64,000 bases of DNA from contig NZ_JAINZW010000005.1 in assembly GCF_020026895.1 (NCBI RefSeq), positions 149,053 through 213,052 on the forward strand, written 5' to 3'. A program made the translations under genes and the position numbers. Positions 15,860 through 26,502 of the stretch are shown here, one piece after another (within the stretch, counting starts at the first letter, position 1; every line of letters begins with the position of its first letter). The notes below the pieces were generated by a model. It was given only the letters and a program-made list of their open reading frames with translations. It was not told the origin of the DNA and searched no databases. The stretch comes from Novilysobacter selenitireducens. Lineage in GTDB: Bacteria; Pseudomonadota; Gammaproteobacteria; Xanthomonadales; Xanthomonadaceae.

Positions 15860-18346
15860 ATGAGCCTGCGCGAATACGCCCGCAAGCGCCGCTTCGACGG
15901 CACGCCGGAGCCCAGTGGCGAAGGCGCAGCCACGCGGCGCGGCAAGCGGCCGATCTTCGTGGTGCAGCTGCACCATGCGCGTGCGCGCCACTACGACTTC
16001 CGGCTGGAGATCGACGGCGCGCTCAAGAGCTGGGCGGTGCCCAAGGGCCCGTCAATGCGGGTGGGCGAGAAGCGGCTCGCGGTGGAGGTCGAGGACCACC
16101 CGCTGGACTACGCCGGCTTCGAGGGCGACATCCCCGAGGGCCACTACGGCGCCGGGCATGTCGACGTGTTCGACCATGGCGTGTGGAGCAGCCAGGGCGA
16201 CCCGCTGGAAGCGATGGCCGCCGGCAAGCTGGATTTCGTGCTCGAAGGCGCGGTGCTGCGCGGCGGCTGGAAGCTGGTGCGCACCGGCATGCGCGGGGCC
16301 AAGCCGCAGTGGCTGCTGATCAAGCGCGACGATGCGGAGGCCATCGATGCCGAGGCCGACGACTTCGTGCCGCCGGACAAGGGCGGGACGGGCCGGTCGC
16401 CGCCCAAGCGCGCCTCCCGCGCCAAGGCGAAGTCGCCCTCCACCCGGAAAGCGGTGGCGCCGGAAAAGGCGAAGCGAAAGACGAAGCGCCAGGATTGGGC
16501 GGGCCGCGCCCGCGCGCTGGACGGCGCGCGCGACTGGCGCGGCCCGCTGCCGCAACCGCAACTGGCCACCCTGAAATCAGCACCGCCCCCGGGCGATGGC
16601 TGGTTGCACGAGCTCAAGTGGGACGGCTACCGGATGCTGGCCGACATCGAAGGCGGCCGCGTGCGGCTGCGCTCGCGCAACGGCCTGGACTGGACCGGCG
16701 ACCACCCGCACATCGTCGCCGCACTGGACGCATTGGGGCTGGACCACGGTTGCCTGGACGGCGAACTGATCGCCCTGGACACCGACGGCCGCAGCGATTT
16801 CGCCGCGCTCCAGCACACCCTGTCGGGCCGCGACACGGCCACGCTCCGTTATGTCGTCTTCGACCTGCCGGTGCTGGAACACGTCGACCTGACGAGGACG
16901 GCGCTGGTCGACCGGAAGGCGCTGCTGGAACAGCTGCTGGTCGACGCCGACGCCGGCGCGGTCGCCTACAGCCAGCACATCGTCGGCCACGGCGCACGCG
17001 TGTTCGAGGCCAGCGGCGGACAGGGCATGGAAGGCATCATCAGCAAGGCGGTGGATGCGCCGTACACACCGGGGCGCTCGGCCACGTGGCTGAAGATCAA
17101 GCACTCGCAGGCCGACGAGTTCGTGATCGTCGGCTACACCGCGCCCAAGGGCTCGCGCCGCGGCTTCGGCTCGTTGCTGCTGGCGACGTTCGACCAGGGG
17201 CACATGCGCTACGTCGGCCGTGTCGGCACCGGCTTCAACGATGCGCTGCTGCGGCGCCTCGGCGACCGCCTGCGCCGTGACCAGCGCAAGGCCGCGGTAC
17301 TGGAGCTGCCCGCGCACGTGCCGTTCAAGGCCGGTGACGTGCACTGGGTGGAGCCGGCGGTCGTGGTCGAGGTGGCCTACCGCGGCTGGGGCAAGGAAGG
17401 GCTGCTGCGGCACGCCAGCTTCATGCGGATCCGCGATGACAAGGGAGTACGCGACGTGGGCGAACAAACGACAACCGAGGACGCCACCACCATCAGCAGC
17501 CCGGGACGCGTGGTGTACCCGGCGCTCAAGCTGACCAAGCAGGACGTGGCCGACTACTACCGCGCCATCGCGCCGCACCTGCTCCCGGAGGTGGTCAACC
17601 GGCCGCTGTCGCTGCTGCGCTGCCCCGACGGCGTGGAAGGCACGTGCTTTTTCCAGAAGCACCACGCCGACGCGCTGGGTGCCAACGTGCATGCCACGCC
17701 GATCCGCGAGAAGGGCGGCGGCAACGACGACTATCTCTTCATCGACGACGTCGCCGGGCTGATGGACCTGGTGCAGATGAATACCCTGGAGCTGCATCCG
17801 TGGGGCGCCCGGGTGGGCGATGTCGAACACCCCGACCGGCTGGTGTTCGACCTGGACCCCGGCGAGGGCGTGGCATGGAAGGCCATCGTCGCGGGTGCTC
17901 GCGATATCCGCGACAAGCTCGAGCAGGCGGGGCTGGCGAGCTTCGTGCGGCTGTCGGGCGGCAAGGGACTGCACGTGGTGGCGCCCATCCAGCGCGGGCC
18001 GACGTGGACGCAGGTGCGCGACTTCTGCGAAGCCTTCGCCGATGCGATGGCCACGCACCAGCCCACGCGCTACGTCGCCACGGCCAGCAAGGCCAAGCGC
18101 AAGGGCGTGATCTTCATCGACTGGCTGCGCAATGGCCGCGGGGCCACCAGCGTCGCCAGCTGGTCGCTGCGTGCGCGCAAGGAGGCCGGCGTGGCGGTCC
18201 CGCTGCGCTGGTCGGAACTGGGTCGCACGCGCTCGGGCGCGGACTATCCGATGGCGCGCGCGCTGCAGCGGGCAGCGCGTCTCAAGGGCGATGTCTGGGA
18301 GGGGTGGGACGCCGCCACGCGGCAAGCGCTGCCGACCTTCGACTAG
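15860..18346 (+). CDS. ligD: LigD, multifunctional NHEJ DNA ligase
   Basis: An 828-residue protein with the Pseudomonas-type order PE-LIG-POL. Residues 30-165 are the 3'-phosphoesterase domain (QLHHARARHYDFRLEIDG and the HYGAGHVDVFD metal site). A basic linker (175-212) follows. The ATP-dependent ligase spans about 235-530, with adenylated Lys253 in ELKWDGYRM, DGELIALD, EGIISKAVDAPYTPGR and WLKIK. The C-terminal primase-polymerase (about 550-820) has FFQKHHADALG, the catalytic VFDLDPGEG and SGGKGLHVV. With Ku it can process, fill and seal DNA double-strand breaks in one complex. All key residues are present, so it is likely active. Confidence 0.96.
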   Translation: MSLREYARKRRFDGTPEPSGEGAATRRGKRPIFVVQLHHARARHYDFRLEIDGALKSWAVPKGPSMRVGEKRLAVEVEDHPLDYAGFEGDIPEGHYGAGHVDVFDHGVWSSQGDPLEAMAAGKLDFVLEGAVLRGGWKLVRTGMRGAKPQWLLIKRDDAEAIDAEADDFVPPDKGGTGRSPPKRASRAKAKSPSTRKAVAPEKAKRKTKRQDWAGRARALDGARDWRGPLPQPQLATLKSAPPPGDGWLHELKWDGYRMLADIEGGRVRLRSRNGLDWTGDHPHIVAALDALGLDHGCLDGELIALDTDGRSDFAALQHTLSGRDTATLRYVVFDLPVLEHVDLTRTALVDRKALLEQLLVDADAGAVAYSQHIVGHGARVFEASGGQGMEGIISKAVDAPYTPGRSATWLKIKHSQADEFVIVGYTAPKGSRRGFGSLLLATFDQGHMRYVGRVGTGFNDALLRRLGDRLRRDQRKAAVLELPAHVPFKAGDVHWVEPAVVVEVAYRGWGKEGLLRHASFMRIRDDKGVRDVGEQTTTEDATTISSPGRVVYPALKLTKQDVADYYRAIAPHLLPEVVNRPLSLLRCPDGVEGTCFFQKHHADALGANVHATPIREKGGGNDDYLFIDDVAGLMDLVQMNTLELHPWGARVGDVEHPDRLVFDLDPGEGVAWKAIVAGARDIRDKLEQAGLASFVRLSGGKGLHVVAPIQRGPTWTQVRDFCEAFADAMATHQPTRYVATASKAKRKGVIFIDWLRNGRGATSVASWSLRARKEAGVAVPLRWSELGRTRSGADYPMARALQRAARLKGDVWEGWDAATRQALPTFD

Positions 18347-18375
18347 GGCGATGTCGCAGTGCGTCCGTGCCGGGC

Positions 18376-18624
18376 TCAGGCCGTTTCGTGCGCGCTCAGC
18401 CAACCACTGTGGACGAGCAGGGCGACGGCATCCCAAGCAGGCTCATGCGAGGCGCACAATCGCGGCCACCCGGCGGCCAGCTTCGGGCGCACGTCCTCCC
18501 AGCTGCAGTCGCCGTAGTGGCGACGCGCTTCCACGCCGTAGGTGAGGGCAAGGGATTCGATGTCCCGCGACACGGTGGCCGTATCCGCCGGCGACACGCT
18601 GTCAACACGATGCGCAATCATCAT
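18376..18624 (-). CDS. Small hypothetical protein
   Basis: An 82-residue acidic soluble protein starting MMIAHRVDSVSPADTATVSR, with a Tyr/Trp-rich centre (TYGVEARRHYGDCSWEDVRP) and a helical C-terminus (SHEPAWDAVALLVHSGWLSA). The ATG at 18624 has a GGAG ribosome binding site 8 nt upstream. I recognise no family. It converges with ligD (29 bp apart). Confidence 0.6.
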   Translation of the reverse strand: MMIAHRVDSVSPADTATVSRDIESLALTYGVEARRHYGDCSWEDVRPKLAAGWPRLCASHEPAWDAVALLVHSGWLSAHETA

Positions 18625-18948
18625 GTCCTGTGCTCCAGTGTCGAGCCCCCCTGCGAAAACGACTTTACCCCGCACGGGTTAAGGAGTGGTTACCCGGCGG
18701 GCGCACTGACGACGGGCGGTCGCTCACCCGGTGCCAAGCGGGCGCCGGTGCGGGCGGCTGGATTGCAAAGCGTTGCGTGAACGCCCGCGGGCTGCCTTCA
18801 CGCAACCGCACGCGGGCGCTGCGCAGCATCGGGTGTCCATGGTTCCGAGGCCGTGCATGCGCCCCATTCCCCGAGACCCCTCCCTCCGTTGTCCCCGCCG
18901 GCCGCAGGCATCCGCCATGCGGCCTTGCCATGCGCACGGGGTGTCGGC
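18625..18948. other. Intergenic region between divergent genes
   Basis: 324 bp between the small minus-strand gene and the M23 peptidase gene. The only A/T-richer stretch is around 18653-18700 (contains GGTTAAGGAGTGGTTA). It should hold the promoters of both genes, but no confident boxes can be assigned. Confidence 0.35.
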
Positions 18949-19749
18949 ATGAGCGCCCGGGACCCGTCGGCGCCCGAGGCGCACCCCCGGGGCCCGCGCC
19001 TGATGCGAGCGGTGCTGCTGTTCGCGGTCGGCCTGCTGGCGGGCGCCAACCTGCTGTACTTCGCGATGACCCGCGACACGCCGCCGGCCACGTATCCGGA
19101 GGTAGCGCGCCCCGGCTCGGCGTCGGCGCCTGCCGCCGAAACACCCGCGGTCGGGCAGCCCCCGGCACGGGATGACATCCCGGCCGCCCCCGTCCGTCCC
19201 GATCCGGTGCCGGTTCCGGACGCGTCGATCGCACCGCCGCCGCTGCCCGACGTATCGACCACCGACACCACGCCGCGCCCCGCACCGCCCGCGCGCTCGG
19301 TGATGCGCACCATCGGGCCGTCGGGCCTGCTCATCCCGGTGAAGGGCATCGCCGTCGATGCGCTGCTGGACACCTTCAACGACGCCCGTGGGCAGAGCCG
19401 CGTGCACGACGCGATCGACATCATGGCGCCGCGTGGCACGCCCGTGCTGGCGGTGGCCGATGGCACGGTCGAGAAGCTGTTCACCAGTGACGCCGGCGGG
19501 CTGACGATCTACCAGTTCGAGCCCAGTGGCCGATACGCCTACTACTACGCCCACCTGGACCGTTACGCCGCCGGCCTGGACGAGGGCGACACGCTCCGGC
19601 GCGGCCAGGTGATCGGCTACGTCGGCAGCACGGGCAACGCCAGCGACGACGCGCCGCACCTGCATTTCGCCATCTTCCAGTTGGGCCCGGAAAAACGGTG
19701 GTGGGAGGGCAGCGCCATCAACCCCTACCCGCTGCTGGGCGGACGCTGA
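18949..19749 (+). CDS. Membrane-anchored M23 (LytM) peptidase
   Basis: A 266-residue protein with one transmembrane or signal-anchor helix (residues about 18-36, RAVLLFAVGLLAGANLLYF), a Pro/Ala-rich periplasmic linker of about 80 residues, and a C-terminal LytM domain (about 130-260). The zinc ligands are present: His and Asp in RVHDAIDIMAPRGTP and the HLHF motif in DDAPHLHFAIFQLG; the third conserved His lies in YYYAHLDRYAAGL. It should cut peptidoglycan cross-links or act as a regulator of amidases. ATG 18949 places the helix at the N-terminus. Confidence 0.88.
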   Translation: MSARDPSAPEAHPRGPRLMRAVLLFAVGLLAGANLLYFAMTRDTPPATYPEVARPGSASAPAAETPAVGQPPARDDIPAAPVRPDPVPVPDASIAPPPLPDVSTTDTTPRPAPPARSVMRTIGPSGLLIPVKGIAVDALLDTFNDARGQSRVHDAIDIMAPRGTPVLAVADGTVEKLFTSDAGGLTIYQFEPSGRYAYYYAHLDRYAAGLDEGDTLRRGQVIGYVGSTGNASDDAPHLHFAIFQLGPEKRWWEGSAINPYPLLGGR

Positions 19750-19751
19750 CG

Positions 19752-19991
19752 GTGGAGCGCTACGCCGACCGGGCCGGGTCCTCGGGCGTGGTGGCGTACC
19801 GGATCGAAGACGATGCGCTGGTCGTGCGGTTCAAGGACGGCGCCACCTACCGCTACTCCGTCGCCTCCTGTGGCGCCGGCGCCATCGCCGACATGCAGCG
19901 GCTGGCCGAAGCCGGGCGGGGCCTGAACCGCTACATCAACCGGCACGTGCACGACCGCTTCGAAGCGCGCCTGGCCCCGCCCGACGACTGA
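19752..19991 (+). CDS. KTSC-domain-like small protein
   Basis: A 79-residue protein with a GTG start 2 bp after the M23 stop. The sequence follows the KTSC pattern: SSGVVAYRIEDDALVVRFKD, GATYRYS and then GRGLNRYINRHVHDRF, where the typical family ends in a conserved Asn-Arg-x-I segment. The motif is found alone or fused to lysyl-tRNA synthetase-like and phage proteins; its function is not established. The spacing implies translation coupled to the peptidase gene. Confidence 0.72.
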   Translation: MERYADRAGSSGVVAYRIEDDALVVRFKDGATYRYSVASCGAGAIADMQRLAEAGRGLNRYINRHVHDRFEARLAPPDD

Positions 19992-20018
19992 CGGGCAGGG
20001 CCGGCGTGTTGGAATCGA

Positions 20019-20345
20019 TCAGCGGATGCGACGCGAGACCAAGTAGAACGCGAGGTTGCCCAGACCGGTCACGCCGAGCAGCACGGCGATCACGCCCGGC
20101 GTGACTTGGTCCCAGGCGAAGCCTTCGATCAGGGCGAAGCCCAGCGCCAGCGCGGTCAGGACGATGCCCCAGCGAAGCGAGGCGTGGCGGCGGTGCTGCT
20201 CTTCGCCGGCGAGCATGGCGCGCACCAGGTCCTCCGAGCCGTTGCTGGCGATCAGCTTGCTGCGCACGCGGGCGTCGACCACCGCCTTGATGGCGTAGGC
20301 GATGCAGACGAACAGGGTGATGGGGATCAGGACGTCGAGGTTCAT
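20019..20345 (-). CDS. Small membrane protein, DUF6249-like
   Basis: A 108-residue protein with an N-terminal helix (VLIPITLFVCIAYAIKAVVD), a short charged cytoplasmic segment (RSKLIASNGSEDLVRAMLAG and EEQHRRHASLR), and two further helices (residues 60-78 and 84-102) ending in SRRIR. The layout matches small DUF6249-type membrane proteins that often lie next to ECF sigma factor genes. It is divergent from the sigma factor gene here. Function unknown. Confidence 0.72.
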   Translation of the reverse strand: MNLDVLIPITLFVCIAYAIKAVVDARVRSKLIASNGSEDLVRAMLAGEEQHRRHASLRWGIVLTALALGFALIEGFAWDQVTPGVIAVLLGVTGLGNLAFYLVSRRIR

Positions 20346-20529
20346 GGCGGGGTCTCGGTCAGGCGCGGGATGCGACTTGGGGCAAGGGATACGGCGGACC
20401 GGCCGCCGGTTGCAGGCGCTCGTGCGGCACTTGAACCGGACGGGTGCTTGCAACCGATCCGCCGGTGGGCGTATCCACTGCGTCGATGGCCACGCGCATT
20501 CCACCCCGCAGCCCCACCGGGCGCCCCGC

Positions 20530-21101
<572 letters not shown>

Positions 21102-21105
<4 letters not shown>

Positions 21106-21572
21106 ATCCCGAAGACCGCGACACCCCGACTCCAAATGGCGCCGGCATCGACCCGCGCGAGTGGGAGGCGCAGGAGCGTGCGCTGCGCGCCGAACGGCTG
21201 AAGCTCGACGCCGGCCACGGCGATGCGCGCACCGCGCAGTACCGCATGATCGCCCGTGCCCTGCGCCAGCCGCCGGTGTCGCCGATGCCGGCCGACTTCG
21301 CCGCGCAGGTCGCCGCACGCGTGGCGGGCGCGCCGCGCGTCGACGAGCGCGTCGAAGCCTGGCTGCAGCGGTTGCTGTCGGGCCTGCTGGCGGTCGTCGC
21401 CGCCGGCGCGCTGGCGATGTACGGGCCGCAGTGGATACCGGCGTTCACCGGGCTGCTGCCCGACGGCGCCGGCGCCGCGACGGGCTGGGCCGGCGCGGTC
21501 GCGTTGTGCGCGGCGATGACGTGGGGCTTGCAGCACCTGCGCCGCGACGACGCCGGCGGCGTGCCCGGCTGA
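21102..21572 (+). CDS. Probable membrane anti-sigma factor
   Basis: A 156-residue protein that begins inside the sigma factor's stop codon. Residues 1-85 are charged and helical (EWEAQERALRAERLKLDAGH, PADFAAQVAARVAG), without the zinc-binding His-x3-Cys-x2-Cys of ZAS anti-sigma factors. Two hydrophobic helices follow (about 90-108 and 125-145). The position, coupling and topology suggest a membrane partner that holds the ECF sigma factor. The function is inferred from context and not from a recognised domain. Confidence 0.7.
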
Positions 21573-21575
21573 GAG

Positions 21576-22172
21576 TTACGCCGCGTCCAGCGCCTGCGCG
21601 CGCTGGAACGCCTCGCGCGCCTGCAGCCGGTCGAGGTAGGCGCCGATCGCCGGGCTTTCCGGCACCAGCTTGAACACGCGCACCGTCCAGTTGAGCAGGC
21701 TGCCGACCTGGACATCTGCCGCGGTGAAGGTATCGCCGGTGACGTAGTCGTGGGCGGCCAGCGTGCGCTCCACGTGCGCCAGCATGTCCTCGAACGTGCC
21801 GAACGACACCGTGCGCGCGTCGTACTGCCACTTGTTGAAGCGCGCGGCGATGTTGGGGTCCATCACCGCATCGCTGTAGGCCAGCCAGCTCAGGTACGGT
21901 CCGCGGCGTGGATCGCCGATGGCGGGTGCCAGGCCAGCCTCCGGGAACGCATCGCACAGGTAGATCGTGATCGCCGAGCGCTCGGTGACGGTGACGCCGT
22001 CATGGATGATTGCGGGCACCTTCTTGTGCGGCTGCACCGCGCGGTACGCATCGGGCACCCCGCCTTCGGCACGCAGGTCGACGCGCTCGACCGTGTAGTC
22101 GACACCCAGTTCTTCCAGCAGCCAGCGCACGCTGGAGGAGCGGGTCTGCGGGCAGTGGTGGAAGGTCAGCAT
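21576..22172 (-). CDS. Glutathione S-transferase family protein
   Basis: A 198-residue GST. The thioredoxin-like N-terminal domain (1-80) has TRSSSVRWLLEELGVDY with the catalytic Ser region, HKKVPAI with the cis-Pro that binds glutathione, and TERSAITIYLCDAF. The all-helical C-terminal domain includes DYVTGDTFTAADVQVGSLLN, where the capping-box Asp is conserved. It probably conjugates or reduces electrophiles; the substrate is unknown. It converges with the anti-sigma gene only 3 bp apart. Confidence 0.9.
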   Translation of the reverse strand: MLTFHHCPQTRSSSVRWLLEELGVDYTVERVDLRAEGGVPDAYRAVQPHKKVPAIIHDGVTVTERSAITIYLCDAFPEAGLAPAIGDPRRGPYLSWLAYSDAVMDPNIAARFNKWQYDARTVSFGTFEDMLAHVERTLAAHDYVTGDTFTAADVQVGSLLNWTVRVFKLVPESPAIGAYLDRLQAREAFQRAQALDAA

Positions 22173-22238
22173 GGGGTGGCTCCGGTTGGGTGGGGGTCAC
22201 CGGATTGTAGGTGGGGGTGCAGGGCTGTAGCCGATAAA

Positions 22239-22345
22239 AGGCACCCTTCCCCAACCCTCCCCTGCAGGCAGGGGAGGGAGCGACCCCGGCTTCGCTGTTG
22301 GCCCCTCCCCCTGCATGCAGGGGGAGGTTGGGAGGGGGTGCTTTC
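22239..22345. repeat. Composite inverted repeat, about 105 bp
   Basis: The outer arms (about 22241-22265 and 22317-22342) are imperfect inverted copies of GCACCC-CTCCC-AACC-TCCC-CTGC type sequence. Each arm also has its own palindromic core (CTCCCCTGCAGGCAGGGGAG near 22257-22277; CCCCTGCATGCAGGGG near 22308-22323). No coding sequence. This is the appearance of a dispersed, non-autonomous repeat element and could fold into a large cruciform or RNA hairpin between the GST and tesA genes. Confidence 0.75.
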
Positions 22346-22363
22346 CAAGCGACGATGCCCACC

Positions 22364-23041
22364 TCAATCCAGCAACGGCTCCAACGCCGGCCACACATGC
22401 TCGAGCAGCTTCGGCTGCGCCGACGCGACGGGGTGCAGGTTGTCGCCCTGGAAGGCGGCCTGGTCCAGCGCGATGGGTTCGAGCAGGAACGGCAGCAGCG
22501 CGGTATCGAAGCGCTCGGCAAGCGCGGTGTAGTTGCCTTCGAACGCCTGCGTGTAGTCGGCGCCGAGGTTCGGCGGCATGCGCATGCCGACCAGCAGCAC
22601 CTCCGCATCCGCACCGTGCGCCGCGCCGATCATGCGCGCCAGGTTGATGCGGGTCTGCAGGGTCGGCAGCCCGCGCAGGCCGTCGTTGGCGCCCAGTTCG
22701 ATCACCACCACGTCGGGCCGATGCCGGCGAAGTTCGCCGACGATGCGCGAGGCGCCGCCTGCGGTGGTCTCGCCGCTGACGCTGGCGTTGACCACGCGCC
22801 ACGCCGGGTGCTCGCGCGACAGCCGCTGGCCCAGCAAGGCGACCCAGCCCTCGGACGCCCGCAGGCCGTAGGCCGCCGACAGCGAATCGCCCATCACCAG
22901 CACCGTGCGCTGGCCCGCGGGCAGGGCGCGCGCGGCCGCGCTGGACTGGGCCAGGGCCGGGATGGCCATCGCACCGGCCAGCACCAGCAAACCGATGGCA
23001 CATTGAACCCGGCGGCGCCATGCCGCATATCTGGACGTCAT
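22364..23041 (-). CDS. tesA: Arylesterase / thioesterase I-like, TesA
   Basis: A 225-residue exported SGNH hydrolase. After a signal peptide (cleavage near PALAQ, residue 32) come block I GDSLSAAYG with catalytic Ser53, block II with the conserved Gly in VSGETTAGGAS, block III GANDGLRG, and block V DNLHP with the catalytic Asp and His. TesA enzymes cleave acyl-CoA, lysophospholipids and aryl esters in the periplasm. It is divergent from the ABC genes ybbA/ybbP, the same arrangement as in E. coli, which supports the call. Confidence 0.92.
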   Translation of the reverse strand: MTSRYAAWRRRVQCAIGLLVLAGAMAIPALAQSSAAARALPAGQRTVLVMGDSLSAAYGLRASEGWVALLGQRLSREHPAWRVVNASVSGETTAGGASRIVGELRRHRPDVVVIELGANDGLRGLPTLQTRINLARMIGAAHGADAEVLLVGMRMPPNLGADYTQAFEGNYTALAERFDTALLPFLLEPIALDQAAFQGDNLHPVASAQPKLLEHVWPALEPLLD

Positions 23042-23165
23042 TTCGTCGTATCTCCGTTCATCGTGCGGCGTCCGGCCCGTACCGGGCCGCGAAGACCGCA
23101 GCTTGCCCGCAGCCCGGGCCTGCGTGTCAACCGTCGATGCAACATCCCTTTCCAGTAGAGACCCC

Positions 23166-23899
<734 letters not shown>

Positions 23900-23903
<4 letters not shown>

Positions 23904-26455
23904 GCGCGCCGGTCACGCGCGTGCCCGTAACGATCGGCCCGCGCCGCATCGCCGCGCTGGCCTGGCGCCAGTTGCGGCGCGACCTGGCCGCCGGCGACGT
24001 ACGCATCCTGCTGGCCGCGCTGGTGTTGGCGGTGGTCGCGGTGACCGCGGTGGGCTTCGTCACCGACCGTGCCGAGCGCGCATTGGCGATCGAGGCGAAC
24101 AGGCTGCTCGGCGGCGACGCGGTGGTGCGCGGCAACGCGCCGCCCACGGAGGCGATCGACAACGCAGCGAATGCCGTCGGCCTGCAACGCACGCGCACGG
24201 TCGAACTCGACAGCATGATCCGCGTCGGCCAGGGCGAGACCGCCAACCTGCGTCTGGGCGACCTGCGCGCGCTGGGCGAGGGCTTTCCGCTGCGCGGCCA
24301 GTTCACCGTGATCGATGAGGCCGGCGGCGCGCCGCGGGCGGCCGGCGGCATCCCCGCACCGGGCACGCTGTGGATGAGCCAGGCCGGCGCTGAAACCCTG
24401 CGCGCGCGCATCGGCGACACGGTCGGCATCGGCGAGTCGCAGTTGCGGCTGGCGGCACTGGTGACGCAGGAGCCGGACGCCGCGCTGGACTACTTCAACG
24501 TCGCGCCCAAGGTGTTCCTCAACCTCGCCGACCTGGACGCGACCGGGCTGGTGCAGGAAGGCAGCCGCCTGCGCCACCGCCTGGTGGTGGCCGGTGACAG
24601 CAACGCGGTGGAGCAGTTCGTCAATGTGGCGCGCGACAACCTCGGCCGTGGCCAGCGGCTGGAAACCATCGAGGACGCGCGACCGGAGATCCGCTCCGCG
24701 CTGGACCGGGCCGGCCGCTTCCTCGGACTGGCCGCGCTGGTGTCGGTGGTGCTGGCGGCCGTGGCCGTCGCCATGGCGGCGCGCCGCCACAGCGAGCGGC
24801 ACCTGTCGGGCACCGCGGTGATGCGCTGCCTGGGCGCCAGCCAGCGCACGCTGGTCGGCGTGCACGTGGGCGAGCTGCTACTGCTCGGGCTGCTGGCCAG
24901 CACGGTCGGCGTGGCGATCGCATTCGCGCTGCAATGGGTGATCGGCGGCTGGCTGGAAAGCGCACTGACCTTGTCGATCCCCGCCGCCGGCCCGGTGCCG
25001 GCGCTGCAGGGCTATGCCGTCGGCCTGGTGGTGCTGATGGCCTTCGGCGCGCCGCCGGTGCTGGCGCTGCGCCGCGTGCCGGCATTGCGCGTGCTGCGCC
25101 GCGACCTCGACCCCACCGAACCCAGCGCGTGGGCGGTGGCCGCCGTGGGCCTGGGCGGCCTGGCCGTGCTGCTGTGGTGGAAGGCCGGTTCGCCGGAACT
25201 GGCCACCGCCATGTTGCTGGGCATCGTCGCCACGCTGGCGGTTCTGGCGCTGCTGGCGTGGGGGTTGATCGCGCTGGTGCGCCGGCTGCGCACGCGCCTG
25301 CGCGGCAGCCTGCGCTACGGCCTGGCCAACGTCAGCCGCCGCGCCGGCACCAGCGTCGCGCAGATCTCCGCGCTCGGCCTGGGGCTGATGGCGCTGCTGC
25401 TGCTGACCTTCGTGCGTACCGACCTGCTGGACCGCTGGCAGCTGGCGCTGTCGGCCGAGGCCCCCAATCGCTTCATCATCAACGTGCAGGACGACCAGGT
25501 CGCCGGGGTGCGCGGCTTCATCGCCGGGCGCGGCGTGGCCGAGCCGGTGTTGTTCCCGATGATCCGCGCGCGCCTGGCCAGCCACAACGGCGAGGCGGTG
25601 ACCGGCGAGGACTACGAGGACGAAGGCGACCGCGCGCGGCGCCGCGCCGACCGCGAGTTCAACCTGTCGGTGGTCGACGTGCTGCGCGACGACAACGAGG
25701 TGGTCGCCGGCGAGTTCTGGAGCGCGACGCTGCCGGCCTCGCCTGAGCTGTCGATCGAGGAGGACTTCGCCGAATCGCTGGGCTGGAAGATCGGCGACAC
25801 GGTCGGCTTCGACATCGCCGGGCAGCCGTTCGAGGGCACCGTGACCAGCCTGCGCAGCGTCGACTGGGAAAGCTTCCAGCCGAACTTCTTCGTCATCGCC
25901 TCGCCCGGCTCGCTGGACGGGTTCGCCGCCAGCCACATCACCGCGGTGCACGTGCCGCCCACCGATACCGGGTTTACCGGCGCGCTGGTGGAGCGCTTCC
26001 CCAACCTGTCGGTGATCGATGTCGACGCCGTGCTGAAGCAGGTGCGCAGCACCGCCGACCAGGTCTCGACCGTGGTCGAGGTGGTGTTCTATTTCTCGCT
26101 GGTCGCCGGCCTGCTGGTGTTGATGGCGGCCGTCAGCGCCAGCCAGGACGAGCGCCTGCTGGAAGGCGGCGTGATGCGCGTGCTCGGCGGCAGCCGGCGG
26201 CAGTTGCGGCTGGCGCAGGCGTCGGAGTTCGCGGCGATCGGGTTGCTGTCGGGGCTGGTGGCGGCGATCGCCGCGTCGGTGCTGGCGGGCGTCGTCGCCA
26301 CGCAGGTGTTCGACCTGCCGTGGCAGGCGAACTGGGCGATGGCAGCGGTCGGCGGCGCCTTGGGCGTGGTGGCCGCACTGGCGGCGGGGTTGTTCGCCAC
26401 GCGCCGCGTGCTGGACGCACCGCCGTCGGTCACCCTGCGCGAGCTGCAGGGCTGA
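23900..26455 (+). CDS. ybbP: FtsX-like ABC permease, YbbP type
   Basis: An 851-residue inner-membrane permease. It has an N-terminal helix (residues about 35-55), a large periplasmic domain, a first FtsX block of three helices (about 270-410), a second group of helices near 420-460, another periplasmic domain, and a final FtsX block (about 725-840) containing [21 protein letters not shown], the typical coupling helix contacted by the ATPase. Length and two-fold FtsX design match YbbP. It is translationally coupled to ybbA and lies next to tesA as in enterobacteria. The transported molecule is not known. Confidence 0.92.
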
Positions 26456-26502
26456 GTCGCCGACTGCGTATGGTCCAGCGCGGCTGAGCGGCGAGGCCGG
26501 CG

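Noticed and set aside
15301..17280. Long open frame overlapping ku and ligD in another frame
   Set aside because: It crosses two well-defined genes in the wrong frame and its product is low-complexity Arg/Gly/Ala.
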